A stretch of 64,000 nucleotides of DNA from NCBI GenBank assembly GCA_023055505.1, contig JALIRH010000043.1, positions 1,622,001 through 1,686,000 of the forward strand, given 5' to 3'. Below, in pieces: positions 25,001 through 32,945 of this stretch (position 1 is the stretch's first letter; each line of letters begins with the position of its first letter). The notes under the pieces were generated by a model. It saw only the letters and a program-made list of their open reading frames with translations. It was not told the origin of the DNA and searched no databases. The translations under genes and the position numbers were made by a program. Source of the DNA: Callipepla californica brunnescens (lineage: Eukaryota; Chordata; Aves; Galliformes; Odontophoridae).

Positions 25001-28000
25001 GAGCGGAGGGGAGCGGGATGGAGGAGCCAGGGCACAGCATCCTCCGTGCCCAGAGAGAAGCGGCTCCGAATTTCAGAGCACGGCAAAAAGAACTTTTTGT
25101 GAGAAATATATATATATTTTTTTAAGCAACTAACAAGGCATCCCTCATTAAAAAATAAAAATAATTTGAAAAAGGAATGATAATCGCTTCCATTTGGCCC
25201 AAATAAGAGGACCCCACCCCACGGGGAGTGCACCGTAGGCAGCACACAGCAACAGTGGTGACGGTGCTATGGGGCACGGTGTAGGGACACAGCACCGACC
25301 GCAGCCCCCAGCCCCACCCAGGGCTTTTTCCACTCCGTTTCCCCCCCCACCCCACCCCCAGGCTCAGGGAGATGAATCCCAGCACCGACGCAGGCGGCAA
25401 ATCCAGCGGTGCCAAATTTAATAAGAAGCCACGATCCAGAGAGCAGATAATAATTGGGATTCCGGAGCTGATGGAGGCGGCTCCCCCGGCACGGGGACAG
25501 CGTGCTGCAACAAAAAGAGACCACAAAATATCCTATAGAAAACGCAAAGCGAACGGTGACGGCGGCTGCCCAAACCCCAGTAACACCAGTAACACCAGTA
25601 ACACCAGCACGGGCTGCGGGAGCTGCTCCTCTCATGGAAATGGGGTCAGACTGAAGGGAGAAGCGGGATTTCCCGAGCTCCCCGTGGGGTCGGGCTCGGC
25701 TGGTTTGGTTTGGCTGCTCACACGGACGTGGCTTGCTTGAAATAAAATGCATTGCTATCAAGTGAGGCCGAAGGAGAAGCACTCAGAGGACGGCGGGGAA
25801 GGGCTGAGTGCTCCCAGCATACACCCACTGCCTCTGGGACCGCTGCTCAGCTCCGTCTGCAAGCAGAGCTCCGAGAGGAGGACAGCGAGCCCGGGCACTG
25901 CTCGTCTGCTGCAGCGAAAAGGAAAGAAAAGGGGGAAATAAAAAGGAACGCAACAGAAGTTGGGCTCGGAGGGGAACGGGAAACGCTGCAGGTGGAACGG
26001 GGCTGAGCGTGGTGATGGGGAAAGGGATGCACACAACTCAGGTCCGGGCAGAGAGCAGGCGTGGGGCGGGCGTGGGGGTGCGTGGTGCCAGGCAGGGCAC
26101 GCACACGGTGCGGCCGTGGTGCAGGATGCTCTCCTGCTGCAGGTGGAGCAGCACGGTGCCATGCGGTGGTGCCAGCGGAGCTTCGGGAAGAGGGTCTGCA
26201 GTGAGGACGCTGATTGTTGGGGGGATTTGGGGGCTGCCCGGCGTAAATCAGGGCCTGCTCTGTGACAAAGCAGTCCGATGGGGTTCTGCATTCGGTCGAT
26301 GCCGGCGGTGATCGCTGGGTGCACGGCCGCGGTGCCCGTCCGGGCTCGGAAACGGGGAGGGGAACATTTCAAAATGGAAAGGGGGAAAAAAATATATACA
26401 AATACATATAAAAGCAGCTCAGCCTCCAACCAACGGCCCAAGCGGGGCGGAGCGGGGCCGGGGAGCAGCACTGCAACGGAGCTCGATGCAACGGAGCGTG
26501 GCTGCGCTCTCCCCATCGCAGTGCACAGTGGAGCCGGGGCAGAGCTCGGCCCCCTCCCACCACCACCACCCCACACCGCAGCCCCCAGGGGCAGGTCCGG
26601 GCTGGGACAGGGCAGGATCAGCCAAGGTAGATGTGCAATGGATGGAGGCATCGCCCAAATGTCGGACGCGCCGTGCTGCAGATGGGGGCTGCGTGCATTT
26701 CGGTGCGGGATGGGGCTGAGCTCAACCCCGGCACAGTGCTGACCCCACAGAGCACCGAGGCCGTGGTCCTCCAACCTGGAACCGTCCTGCACCTTCTCCC
26801 CGTGGGCACAGTGCCCGCACACCCACCGCTCCTCTTGGCTTTTGAGTAAGGAGCCTCATTAAGAGGTAATTAGCTCTCGAACAATGGGAAGCTATTTAGC
26901 AGCCCAGCCACAGCAGCATCAACAAGCGGAGGGGGAGAGGAAGGAGAACTCCCACCAGCAGCGACAGGCCCCACCTGCAGCCCCATCCCAGTGCCTCCCA
27001 GTCAGCTCGCACTGGGACATCCCGGCCCCACTGCCGCTGCTTCACACCTCCAGAGGGGGTGTGCCCATGTTTTGGGGTCCCTGTGGCACCCATCGCTGGG
27101 GGGTTCAGCCCCACGACTGTGTGGGGACGGCGGGAGCCGAGCTGGGAGCACACTGTGGGCAAGGGGAAAAAAAAAATAAGTAACCTTAAACTCCTCTTCA
27201 GGGCTGAAAGCAGCAACGCCGCGACCCCAACGCCATCCAACCCCATGGAGCAGAGCGAGGTCGTCGTGCCCAAGTGGGGAAAAAACACCGAGGACAGAGA
27301 GCAAATCTCAGCGCACAATTAACGCCTGACACACACACACCAAAAAAAAAAATACCTATACCAGAATTCCACCGTCGGAAATGAGTTATTTCAGCAAAAA
27401 TTGCTGCAATTTCGCCGCCACGAACCTCACCGCACGTACGCACCCCCTGATACTGGCAGCCCCGACCCACGGCACGTGGGGCAGCACAGATGGACAGAGG
27501 GACACCCACATAACCCACGGGCATCCCCAGGCCCAGCGACAGCACCGGGTGTGCGGCTGCGGGTGTCGATGCACGGGGACTGTGTGTGCACAAATGCACA
27601 CCCACAGAACACCTCTGTCGGGGCACAGAGGAGCTCTGCAACCGCACATGGAGCTGTCCCTCCCTTCTTCACACAGTGCCCGTCCGCTGTGCCCCCGGGA
27701 CCTGCGTGGCTTTGGGTGGCAATGGGGAAAAGCAGCCGCCCCGCAGTCCCCAGTGGCATTTGGACCCCGAAGGTGTGAGCAGTGGGAGCGTGACTGCAGC
27801 CCTTGGGAAGGGATGGGGAGAGAAAACCTCGTCGCAGGCGCTGGCCCCGCTTGGAGCTGCTCTCTATTAACCGTGCTGCTCCAGCCCTTGGCTGGTGGAG
27901 AATAGCTAACACGGCTTAGCGGGCTGGAAAAGAGGGGTGGGGAGGGCTGCAAATGATCTGAGCACAAAGAGAAAACGATCCAAATGGGAACTCCGAGGGA

Positions 28001-30977
28001 ACCCACCGCTGGCATCGGGCACTGGAGGCAGCCGGGCAGCTCCGATCCCGGCACGGGGCAACGATGGGAGAGACCCCAAAGCTCAGAGGACCCCAGAACA
28101 TGGGAGAACCACAGCATGGACGGCCCCAAAGACCCATCCCAAATGCCAGGGACCCACGGCGCAGCCAACACGCGGCTCCCGGTGCAGACATGTCGAACGT
28201 TCTGCTCAGCCATCCCTTCCCAGCTCCCACGGAACAGCAGCTGGGGGTTCACACTGCTCCCACAAAGTAGGACCCACAGCCATCGCCCTCATCGCAGCCT
28301 GGGCCCCACGGGCAGGGCCAGGACACGGCACCGAGCACCGGGACTCGGCACAGCACGGCTCTGAGCAGCACCGAACCACGCAGGCAGCAACGGGGAGCAG
28401 AGCACAGCTAAAAGCCGCAGTGCCCGGAGCCCATATCCAACCCCACGTCCCCCAGCGATGCCCGCCCAGAGCTGCTGCTGCTGTGCTCCCACGGAGAGCA
28501 GAACTGAAATCCCAGCTGTGCTCACAGCACCAACAGAAGGAAAAAAAAAAAAAAAAAATAGAAGAAAAGAAGCAGAAAATGAGGCTTCCAAGGCACCGAA
28601 ATGACTTCACAGTTAAATATAGGCCACGGGTAAAATCTAGACCATTTACAGCATTTGTATCTGTACCGTAAATAGAGAGAGGAAAATACCCCACGCTCCT
28701 GCAGACACAAATCCACGGCGGCCGCGGGAGAACCGCTGCTCTGGGAGGAAGGATGGAAGGAAGGACGGATGGAGGTGCTGCTCAGCACCAGGCCCTGCTC
28801 AGGGCAGCTGACAGAGCAACCCAGCACTGGCTCTCAGCAGACAGGAGAGCTGCGTGCACCAAGCCCCACGTCCACACGGGTCGGGGCGTCCCAGTGCCAA
28901 GGCGAAATCCAAACCCTGAACGCCGCAGCGCTCTCCATGCGCCCTAAACCCAGAGCAGCATCCCCATAGGGACCCCACTGCAGACCCCAACGCTCCGGGG
29001 CACAGCTCCCCATCCTCACCCACCTTCGGCCCATGGAGCCGACCCTGCTGTGTACGAGGAGGAGCTCTGCAGCCCCGTGCCCCCACGGAACGGGCAGCTC
29101 CCGCCGCGCCGTTCATTTTTGGTGGTTTTTTTTTAATACATTTCCATCCAATGATGAAATATAGGATTATTCAGATCTGGGCAAATCATACCGAGAGGGA
29201 GAGACGTACGGCCGACTTCGATGGAATATAGATCACACAGCAGAGCCTTCAGCCCCAGCCCGGCCGCGGGGTCGGGGGCACACGGGGTGTTTTTCCTCTT
29301 TTTTTTTTTCTTGGCCTTTTTGGATCCTTTTCCATTTGCCCCCCTTCTTAAATGAGACCGCGGGGACAACGGGGGAGGAAAAGGAGAGCCCAAGAGGCAA
29401 CGCGGAGACCGCTCCTCATCCAGAAGGAGGAAATAATCTTCCAGGAACTCCAGAGGCGGACGGACACACGGACAGAGCTGCACCCGGGGAGCAGAACACG
29501 GGCAGGACTCAAACGGCGACGGCTGCGTGTCCCCGTGAGCCCCAAAATGTGGGTCACAGCACGGCCCCGCAGCCATCGTCTGCTCACCCCGCACCGTTCC
29601 CCGCTTCCTTCGCTCTGTGACACCCCCCCAGCGAAGGTAATTCCATCCCAAAGGGTCCAACGGGGTCGGAGTGCTGATGGATGCTGTGGGGTGGCACGGG
29701 GAGCACTGCAGCCAGGACAGCACGGGGTGACGGCAGCGGGACGGACACGGGGCGACGGCAACGGGCACCACCTCCCCATCCCATCCCTTCACCTGCAGCA
29801 CAGCCCCGCGTGGGAGAACAAAAGGCAAAAATATATATATATATATATAATATAAAATACAAAACGAAAAGCCCCCAAAGCGCGGGCAAAACGGCGCAGC
29901 GGAAAAAGAGAAAAAGAAAGAAAACCAACTTTGCGACGGGGAGGGGGAAAAAAAAAAATAAAACCCAAGGCGGTGAAATAAAGAAAGAAATCAAAAGCCC
30001 TCCCCTCCCTCCTCCGACCCCATACAAAAATGCGAGGGGGGGGATAATAAAACCCATATGCCATCGCGGACGAGGCCCCACCGAGCACAGCACAAAGGCG
30101 CCCCGTCCCAGCGCGGGGTCACCGCACGGCCCCGTCCCAACAACGAGAGACCCGGAGCCGCCGGCAAACGGGGCAGGGAGGAGGGGGTCCCACCGGGACG
30201 TGGAGATGGAGGAGAGGGGGGGGGGGGAGCGGCTGCAGCGTGTCCCCCACCCCCCCCCTCCTCGCAGCAGACCCCGACGTGAGCTCCGCTCGGCCCTTCG
30301 GGGGCCGCTCCCGGGGAGGACCGGGGTTGGGGGGGGATGGGAGGTGGGGGGGGGGAGGGCGGTGGAGCTCCGGAGTCGGCCCGCAACGAACGGGGCCGCG
30401 CCGGAGCTCCGCTGCACCGTCGGGGCTGAACTCGGGGTGCTTTTCGGAAGAGCGAACAAAGGGACGGGACGGAAAGGAAGGAAGGAAAAAAATAAGGAGA
30501 AAACAAACCCGAACTCTCCGAAAAAAAAAAGAAAAAAAAAGAATTGCAATCGCTGCGATAAACGATAGCGATTCCGAAAAACGCCTGGCTAAAAACGATG
30601 GTGATAACAACAACCGGTTCTTATCGCGGAGATAGAGCGGGGAGACGGGCAGAGCTGACAGAGCACTTCTGGGTTTTGGTGGGTTTTTTTTTTCCAACGG
30701 GGAAATAACGCGGAGGAGTTCTCCATCGCCGCAGCCTTTGTCCCGACCCCGGCGTGCGGGGACGGCGAGGGACCGGGGGGGGATGGAGGGGAACGGGGGG
30801 GGGGAAAAAGGCAGAAATGGAAGGCACGGAGGGAGCGGGGCGGCCCCGCGCTCACCTGGGGTTGCTGCGGTTCCAGTACACGGCGTAGCGGTCCGAGATC
30901 ACTTTGCCGGGGTCGTCGCTCCACACGCAGACGCCGACGATCGCGGCGAGCAGCGCGGCCGCCTCCCAGCGCGGCAT
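3898..30977 (-). CDS. EFNA2: ephrin-A2, whole coding region (4 exons, 200 aa)
   Basis: Ephrin-A2 is a GPI-anchored cell-surface ligand of EphA receptors. It acts in repulsive axon guidance, classically in topographic mapping of retinal axons on the tectum. Coding exons are 30856-30977, 6116-6408, 4940-5005 and 3898-4019; every junction is GT-AG and keeps frame, giving 200 residues. Visible in the protein: an N-terminal signal peptide (about 1-20); the ephrin receptor-binding domain (about 24-158) with the four family cysteines C61, C89, C101 and C150; the receptor-contact loop around residues 113-130 ([13 protein letters not shown]); the sequon N36-R-S; and a C-terminal SNNSCC followed by a hydrophobic tail (183-198), a GPI-attachment signal with the cleavage site near N175-S177. 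The optional spacer exon known in some ephrin-A genes is absent from this reading. Gene order next to FAM174C and CIRBP supports A2 over other ephrin-A paralogues. Confidence 0.96.
4940..5005 (-). CDS. EFNA2: EFNA2 coding exon 3
   Basis: A 66-nt exon between CTGCAG (acceptor) and GTAAGT (donor). It encodes residues 139-160, from S-A-S-P-P-N-V-V-D to V-R-P-T, including C150, the last of the four ephrin-domain cysteines. Its small size and phase match the ephrin-A gene plan. Confidence 0.95.
5006..6115 (-). other. EFNA2: EFNA2 intron 2, with an AT-rich island at 5615-5840
   Basis: A 1.1 kb intron with a GTGAGT donor at exon 2 and CTGCAG at exon 3. The segment 5615-5840 is AT-rich and non-repetitive, with TAAT motifs. 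It includes a short inverted pair around GCGCCTCAAAGAGGCGTAAT, and looks like an intronic regulatory element. A (CT)n tract lies near 5335-5360. Confidence 0.45.
6116..6408 (-). CDS. EFNA2: EFNA2 coding exon 2 (ephrin domain core)
   Basis: A 293-nt exon between GCCGCAG and GTGAGT. It encodes residues 41-138, most of the receptor-binding domain: it starts R-F-H-R-G-D-Y-T-V and ends H-E-Y-Y-Y-I. It contains C61, C89 and C101, the dimer/receptor surface and the FSLGFEF loop. The upstream acceptor is unusual because a telomere-like array begins within about 60 nt of it. Confidence 0.97.
6455..6960 (+). repeat. interstitial telomere-like array (CCCTAA)n / TTAGGG
   Basis: About 500 bp of hexamer-register repeats. 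The part nearest exon 2 is CCATAC/CCATAT/CCATCT type. From about 6590 it becomes CCCTAA, CCATAA and CCCCAA units, with several runs of two or three perfect CCCTAA. The array is degenerate, so it is old or was made by slippage. On the EFNA2 transcript strand it reads UUAGGG-like repeats ending about 50 nt from the exon 2 acceptor. Confidence 0.9.
7020..7200. other. AT-rich island in EFNA2 intron 1
   Basis: Unique sequence with GTTATAAGATTAATAAGC, AAATCATTATT and GTAATTTGCG, in sharp contrast to GC-rich flanks. No coding signal. Candidate conserved enhancer, by composition only. Confidence 0.4.
7690..8175. other. AT-rich block in EFNA2 intron 1
   Basis: Contains GCTAATTAAGG, a (CT)n tract, A-rich runs, TTTTAATGATTGTTATTTAAG, an (AAT)n run near 8048 and GAATTAAAGGTGATTAGC. 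It is a mixture of simple repeats and unique TAAT-rich sequence. Candidate regulatory block. Confidence 0.35.
8230..8365. repeat. 59-bp tandem repeat, about 2.3 copies
   Basis: The string TCCTGGAC recurs at 8234 and 8293, and a variant (ACCTGGAC) starts at 8351. Each copy is followed by CCCCC, CATCCCACCCCAATCC and CATCTCATATCAGATGAAGG. The period is 58-59 bp, with very few differences between copies 1 and 2, so the duplication is recent. Confidence 0.85.
8366..8452 (+). repeat. (CCCAT)n pentanucleotide array
   Basis: Near-perfect CCCAT units with one ATCCATCCC slip. On the EFNA2 strand this is GGGAT. A longer relative lies at about 10780-10985. Confidence 0.9.
8455..8750 (+). repeat. degenerate GGGGTCTGTGGGTCCATG minisatellite
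   Basis: Loosely repeated units of CATGGGGTCTGTGG and GTGGTTGTGGGACC type over about 295 bp. No reliable single period; open frames here are artefacts. Confidence 0.65.
8820..9205. other. AT-rich unique islands in EFNA2 intron 1
   Basis: Two islands, 8820-8945 (with TTGACAATTGACTA, CATTAAGG, GGCTAATTGGG and TTCATTAGG) and 9095-9205 (with GTTAATTGAG and GAATAAAATC), are separated by GC-rich DNA. The homeodomain-type ATTA/TAAT density suggests an enhancer. Not tested by alignment. Confidence 0.4.
9216..9255 (+). repeat. (GGGACA)n / (CGGACA)n hexamer tract
   Basis: A short run of GGGACA units changing to CGGACA units. Simple repeat, no other meaning seen. Confidence 0.8.
9825..9930. other. AT-rich island in EFNA2 intron 1
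   Basis: Contains ATATTATAGATGG, AGCTATTTAAGC, CATAAACAAATGGGTATAAACC and GAATAAATTGAGG. The forkhead-type TAAACAAA and TAAT-type motifs in unique sequence make it a regulatory candidate. Confidence 0.35.
10780..10985 (+). repeat. (CCCAT)n / (CCCGT)n pentanucleotide array
   Basis: About 200 bp of pentamers, CCCAT in the first part and mixed CCCGT/CCCAT toward the end, with occasional ATCCATCC slips. CpG turnover would explain the CCCGT/CCCAT mix. Confidence 0.92.
11205..11310. other. AT-rich island in EFNA2 intron 1
   Basis: Unique sequence with GTAAATTATTTAATTTC, TTATAAATCATTAAAAGC and TGTGTTAATGAGG. No coding signal; candidate enhancer by composition. Confidence 0.35.
13835..13965. other. 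AT-rich island in EFNA2 intron 1
   Basis: Contains GACTAATCAATATTGCCATTA, GAATTAATGCATTTTAACC and GAGGATATTGGTCATCG. Unique, AT-rich, with paired-type homeodomain motifs; a regulatory candidate. Confidence 0.4.
14060..14395 (+). repeat. CCCTGTGCCCCCATCC-type minisatellite
   Basis: About 335 bp of degenerate units combining CCCTGTGCCCCCATCC, CCGTGCCCTAACC and CTGTTCCTCCATCC. Pro-rich open frames across it are artefacts. Confidence 0.85.
14500..14715. other. AT-rich island in EFNA2 intron 1
   Basis: Unique sequence including AAATGTTAGATC, TTCTTAACATCTCC, GTTATGTAAACACAGC, AAAGATTAAAAAAAA and TTGCTAATAAAACC. Looks like a conserved regulatory segment; untested. Confidence 0.4.
15080..15170. other. 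AT-rich island with a dyad in EFNA2 intron 1
   Basis: Contains AATGTAATCAGATCAG and the near-palindrome AACGCTAATTGCGTTAGCG, a dyad centred on TAATTG typical of paired homeodomain sites. Unique sequence; regulatory candidate. Confidence 0.4.
16785..16832 (+). repeat. (CA)n microsatellite
   Basis: CACACA runs interrupted by TACA units. Likely polymorphic. Confidence 0.9.
16935..17240. other. strongest AT-rich conserved-looking element in EFNA2 intron 1
   Basis: About 300 bp of unique sequence in two parts around a short GC-rich spacer (17040-17090). The first has TTTAAGGCTAGTTAATAGC, GTTATAATAACTGAGC and GTATTGATGCATTCC. The second has TTTAGTCAATAGCAC, TTTTTCATTACTCC, GTCATTCAATTACGCC and TGTTAATTTTC. 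Length, lack of repeats and density of homeodomain and AP-1-like strings make it the best enhancer candidate in the gene. No coding frame holds across it. Confidence 0.5.
18655..18745. other. AT-rich island in EFNA2 intron 1
   Basis: Includes GCTTTAAGCCTTTTGC, TTTGTCCATTCACTC (SOX-like) and CTAATCAGATTAACGCC. Unique; regulatory candidate. Confidence 0.35.
20695..20895. other. conserved-looking unique block in EFNA2 intron 1
   Basis: Contains GCATCAATTATTGAGCC, CTTTGCTAATGCC, AACACGATTAGCTGC and TTCAAGGTCAATTTTTC (nuclear-receptor-like AAGGTCA). GC content is moderate and there are no repeats. Regulatory candidate. Confidence 0.35.
22345..22575 (-). repeat. 10-bp satellite array, inverted relative to 1505-1960
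   Basis: Units GGGATGCAAT, GGGACGCAGT and GGGATGCAGT repeat about 22 times. The complement is CATCCCATTG-like, the same family as the array at 1505-1960 but in opposite orientation. The CpG variants (GGGACGC) are more common here. Confidence 0.9.
22800..23005 (+). mobile_element. MIR-family SINE relic
   Basis: The order of segments follows a MIR SINE: TTAATCCTCAAAGCGC, a CTGCGAGGTGGGAAAGGTAT block, CCCTCGTTTTAGGG in place of the usual CCATTTTACAG, a gap where GAAACTGAGGC would lie, then CCCCAAGGTCACTGC and GGGCAGAGGTGGGGCCGGGACC before CAAACCCC. The match is by memory of the family consensus and is diverged, as expected for an element shared among amniotes. It lies in EFNA2 intron 1. Confidence 0.6.
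23320..23412. other. AT-rich island in EFNA2 intron 1
   Basis: Contains CTCAATCACGCGG, GGCAATTGTTCAGATAC and ATATCATAAAGTCTCC. Unique; regulatory candidate. Confidence 0.35.
25580..25612 (+). repeat. (AACACCAGT)n 9-bp tandem repeat
   Basis: Just over three perfect copies of a 9-mer. Simple repeat. Confidence 0.85.
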
Positions 30978-31720
30978 GGTCCCGGCGGAGCGGCTCAGCG
31001 GGCGGCGGCGGAGCGGCCCCGGGCCCGGCCGGGGGCTGCGGGCGGGCGGCGGGCGGCGGCGGGGGGGCGGCCGGCGCTCACCATCGCCCGCGGCCCCGCG
31101 GCCGTCAGCGGGGAAAGTTGGGGGCGGCCGCGGAGCGGCGGAACCGCGGCGACCGCATCCCGCGAACCCCCCGACGGGCGGGGGGGGACCGGCCCGCGCC
31201 GCTCCGCCGCCGGCACCGCCGCCCAACGAAGTTCCCCGGCCGAGACCCCGCACCGCCCCGCACCTGTGGAGCGGCTCCCGGTCGGGCGCGGCGCGGAGCG
31301 GCTGCGGGGCGGAGCGCGGTGCGTCGCGGGAGAGGGGGGGGGGGGGGGGGGGAGCTCGGCCCGGCCCCGCGGGCTCCTCCGCCCTCCGCCGCGCTGCCCG
31401 GGAGCACCGGAGAGACAAAGGCCGGGCCGGAGGCCGCCGCTCCCCGCGCTCAGTGCCGCCGCTCCATGCTGCGCCGCGCCCCGCCCCGCCCCGCGCCGCC
31501 CCGCCCCGCGCGGCCCCGCACCGCCCCGCGCCGCCGCCGGTCCCGCCCCCGCCACATTGTTGCCACCGACGGCCGCGGCGCGCGCCCGACACCGGCCCAG
31601 GGCGGAGCCCCGGCGGTGCCCCGAGCGGTCACGCGTCGGGAGGGGAAACCGGGGCGGGGGGGGGAGGGGCGTGGGGAAGGGGGGGAGAGCGCTGAGGGGG
31701 GTGCGGTGCGAAACGGGGGT
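30240..31720 (-). promoter_or_regulatory. EFNA2: EFNA2 CpG island, promoter and 5' UTR
   Basis: A very dense CpG island centred on coding exon 1. Multiple CCCCGCCCC (SP1-type) boxes lie at about 31470-31560. There is no TATA box at a useful distance, so initiation is probably dispersed. The start site is not fixed by the sequence; 31100-31550 is the likely zone. A run of 19 G lies at 31334-31352. Confidence 0.7.
30856..30977 (-). CDS. EFNA2: EFNA2 coding exon 1 (signal peptide)
   Basis: The ATG is at 30975-30977 and the GTGAGC donor follows 30856. It encodes residues 1-40 plus two bases: a signal peptide beginning [10 protein letters not shown], then the start of the ephrin domain [12 protein letters not shown] with the N36 sequon. 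The YAVYWN string is diagnostic of ephrins. An upstream open frame exists, but this Met opens the signal peptide. Confidence 0.95.
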
Positions 31721-32104
31721 GCGGGGGGTGTGGGTTGGAAGGGAGTGCTGTGCGGGGGGGGGGGGCATTGCAAAGTGGGGCGCAGAGGTTCTGCTTTGCG
31801 GGGGGGGGGTGCGTCGCAAAGGGGGAATTGCGTCGCAAAAGGAGGTGTGCGGAGGTTGTGCGCTGCCACGGGGGAGCGTGGGGCCGCCGTGGGGGTGCAG
31901 TGGGTGCTGGGGTGCTCGGGGAAGCGTGGGGTCACTGCGGTGCGGAGGGGTCGGGGCCGCACTCTGCCCTGGGGGGTTCAGGATGCAGAAGGTGGGGGCT
32001 CACATGGGGGGGGAATGTTCCTGCAAAGCTCCGGGAGCGAGGGCGTGCAGCAAGGGCAAGGCCTGGGGCGGACGGACGGACGGACGCTGCATCCCGAGGA
32101 CAGA

Positions 32105-32240
32105 CGGGGCGGAGAGGCGAGCAGCTCCCGCCGTGCATGCATATAGATATTTTCACCTCCGATCCGGGGATAAAATTAAACAATCATTTGCATTAACGGG
32201 TCGCTTTCCTTTGTCGAGCTCCGGGAAAACGCTGATGGCG
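32105..32240. other. AT-rich island upstream of EFNA2
   Basis: Contains CATGCATATAGATATTTTC, GATAAAATTAAACAATC and TTTGCATTAACGG (octamer-like ATTTGCAT). About 0.6 kb above the EFNA2 CpG island. Candidate proximal enhancer. Confidence 0.4.
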
Positions 32241-32574
32241 GTGACACTGCAGCCCCGTCCGTGTCCCCGTGTCCCTGCGAGGGGTCACCGTGCCCACACC
32301 CCACCCGAGCCCCATAGCGGCTGTCCCCGGCACTGAGGGGCCCCACAGCTCAGTGCTGAGGTCACAGAAGTGTCCCTGCACTCCCAGATGCCGCGTGGGG
32401 TCCCCACGGACACCAGTGTTGGCTCGGGCACGTCCCACTCGTGGCCCAGCATCACGCTGCAGCATCCCAACGTCCTCGTGAAGCCATCTGCGGCCGACAC
32501 GGCTCGGTTTGGGGTTTTGTTGGCTTTGAGGGGGAGAAGGAGGTCCGTTGTGAAACACCTCCGATGCTGCATGT

Positions 32575-32945
32575 AGATAAGGTGGGACATAAATAAAATA
32601 TGGGCCCGGGCGTCATTATTTATTTAGCAAATCTGTTTTGAAAACACTCAATGAACAGCGGCGCTCCGCATCCCTCCCCCCCCCCCCCCCCCCCCCAACA
32701 AAAAAGTAAAACAAATAAAGGCAGAATCGTTCGGAGCGTCCTCAGCGCTGGAGCTCCTCATCCTCTGCCATCAAGGTTATCCATCGCTCCATCCGACTCC
32801 CATCGAGATATTTCTCTATCAAGCCACCGACAACCAATCTTTCTCCCTGTCAGTGTGAAGCTATCATAAAGCTGTCCACTTGTCTATCACGTTTATTTGT
32901 TTTCATTTATCAAGCCAAGCCACTAAAAGCCTCTCCGGGATGGCT
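32575..32945. other. AT-rich conserved-looking block upstream of EFNA2
   Basis: Comprises 32575-32655 (AATAAAATATGG, CATTATTTATTTAGC) and 32755-32945 (CAAGGTTATCCATCGC, GAGATATTTCTC, CAACCAATC, CTATCATAAAGCTG, TTTATCAAGCC). Between them lie a run of 21 C (32676-32696) and an A-rich tract. GATA-type TTATC/TATCA sites are frequent. Candidate enhancer. Confidence 0.4.

Larger units (their letters stand above)
6409..30855 (-). other. EFNA2: EFNA2 intron 1 (24.4 kb)
   Basis: This long first intron makes up most of the gene. It has a GTGAGC donor after exon 1 and GCCGCAG before exon 2. No coding exon was recognised on either strand; the many open frames are GC-rich or repeat shadows. It holds the minisatellites, the SINE relic and the AT-rich islands listed separately. 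Stretches not listed, such as 23.4-29 kb, are GC-rich unique DNA with A-rich or T-rich tracts and nothing further I can name. Confidence 0.9.

Noticed and set aside
30738..32336. 532-codon plus-strand open frame over the EFNA2 CpG island
   Set aside because: Stop codons are rare in such GC-rich DNA. The sequence is Arg/Gly/Pro-rich low complexity and overlaps the true EFNA2 first exon on the other strand.
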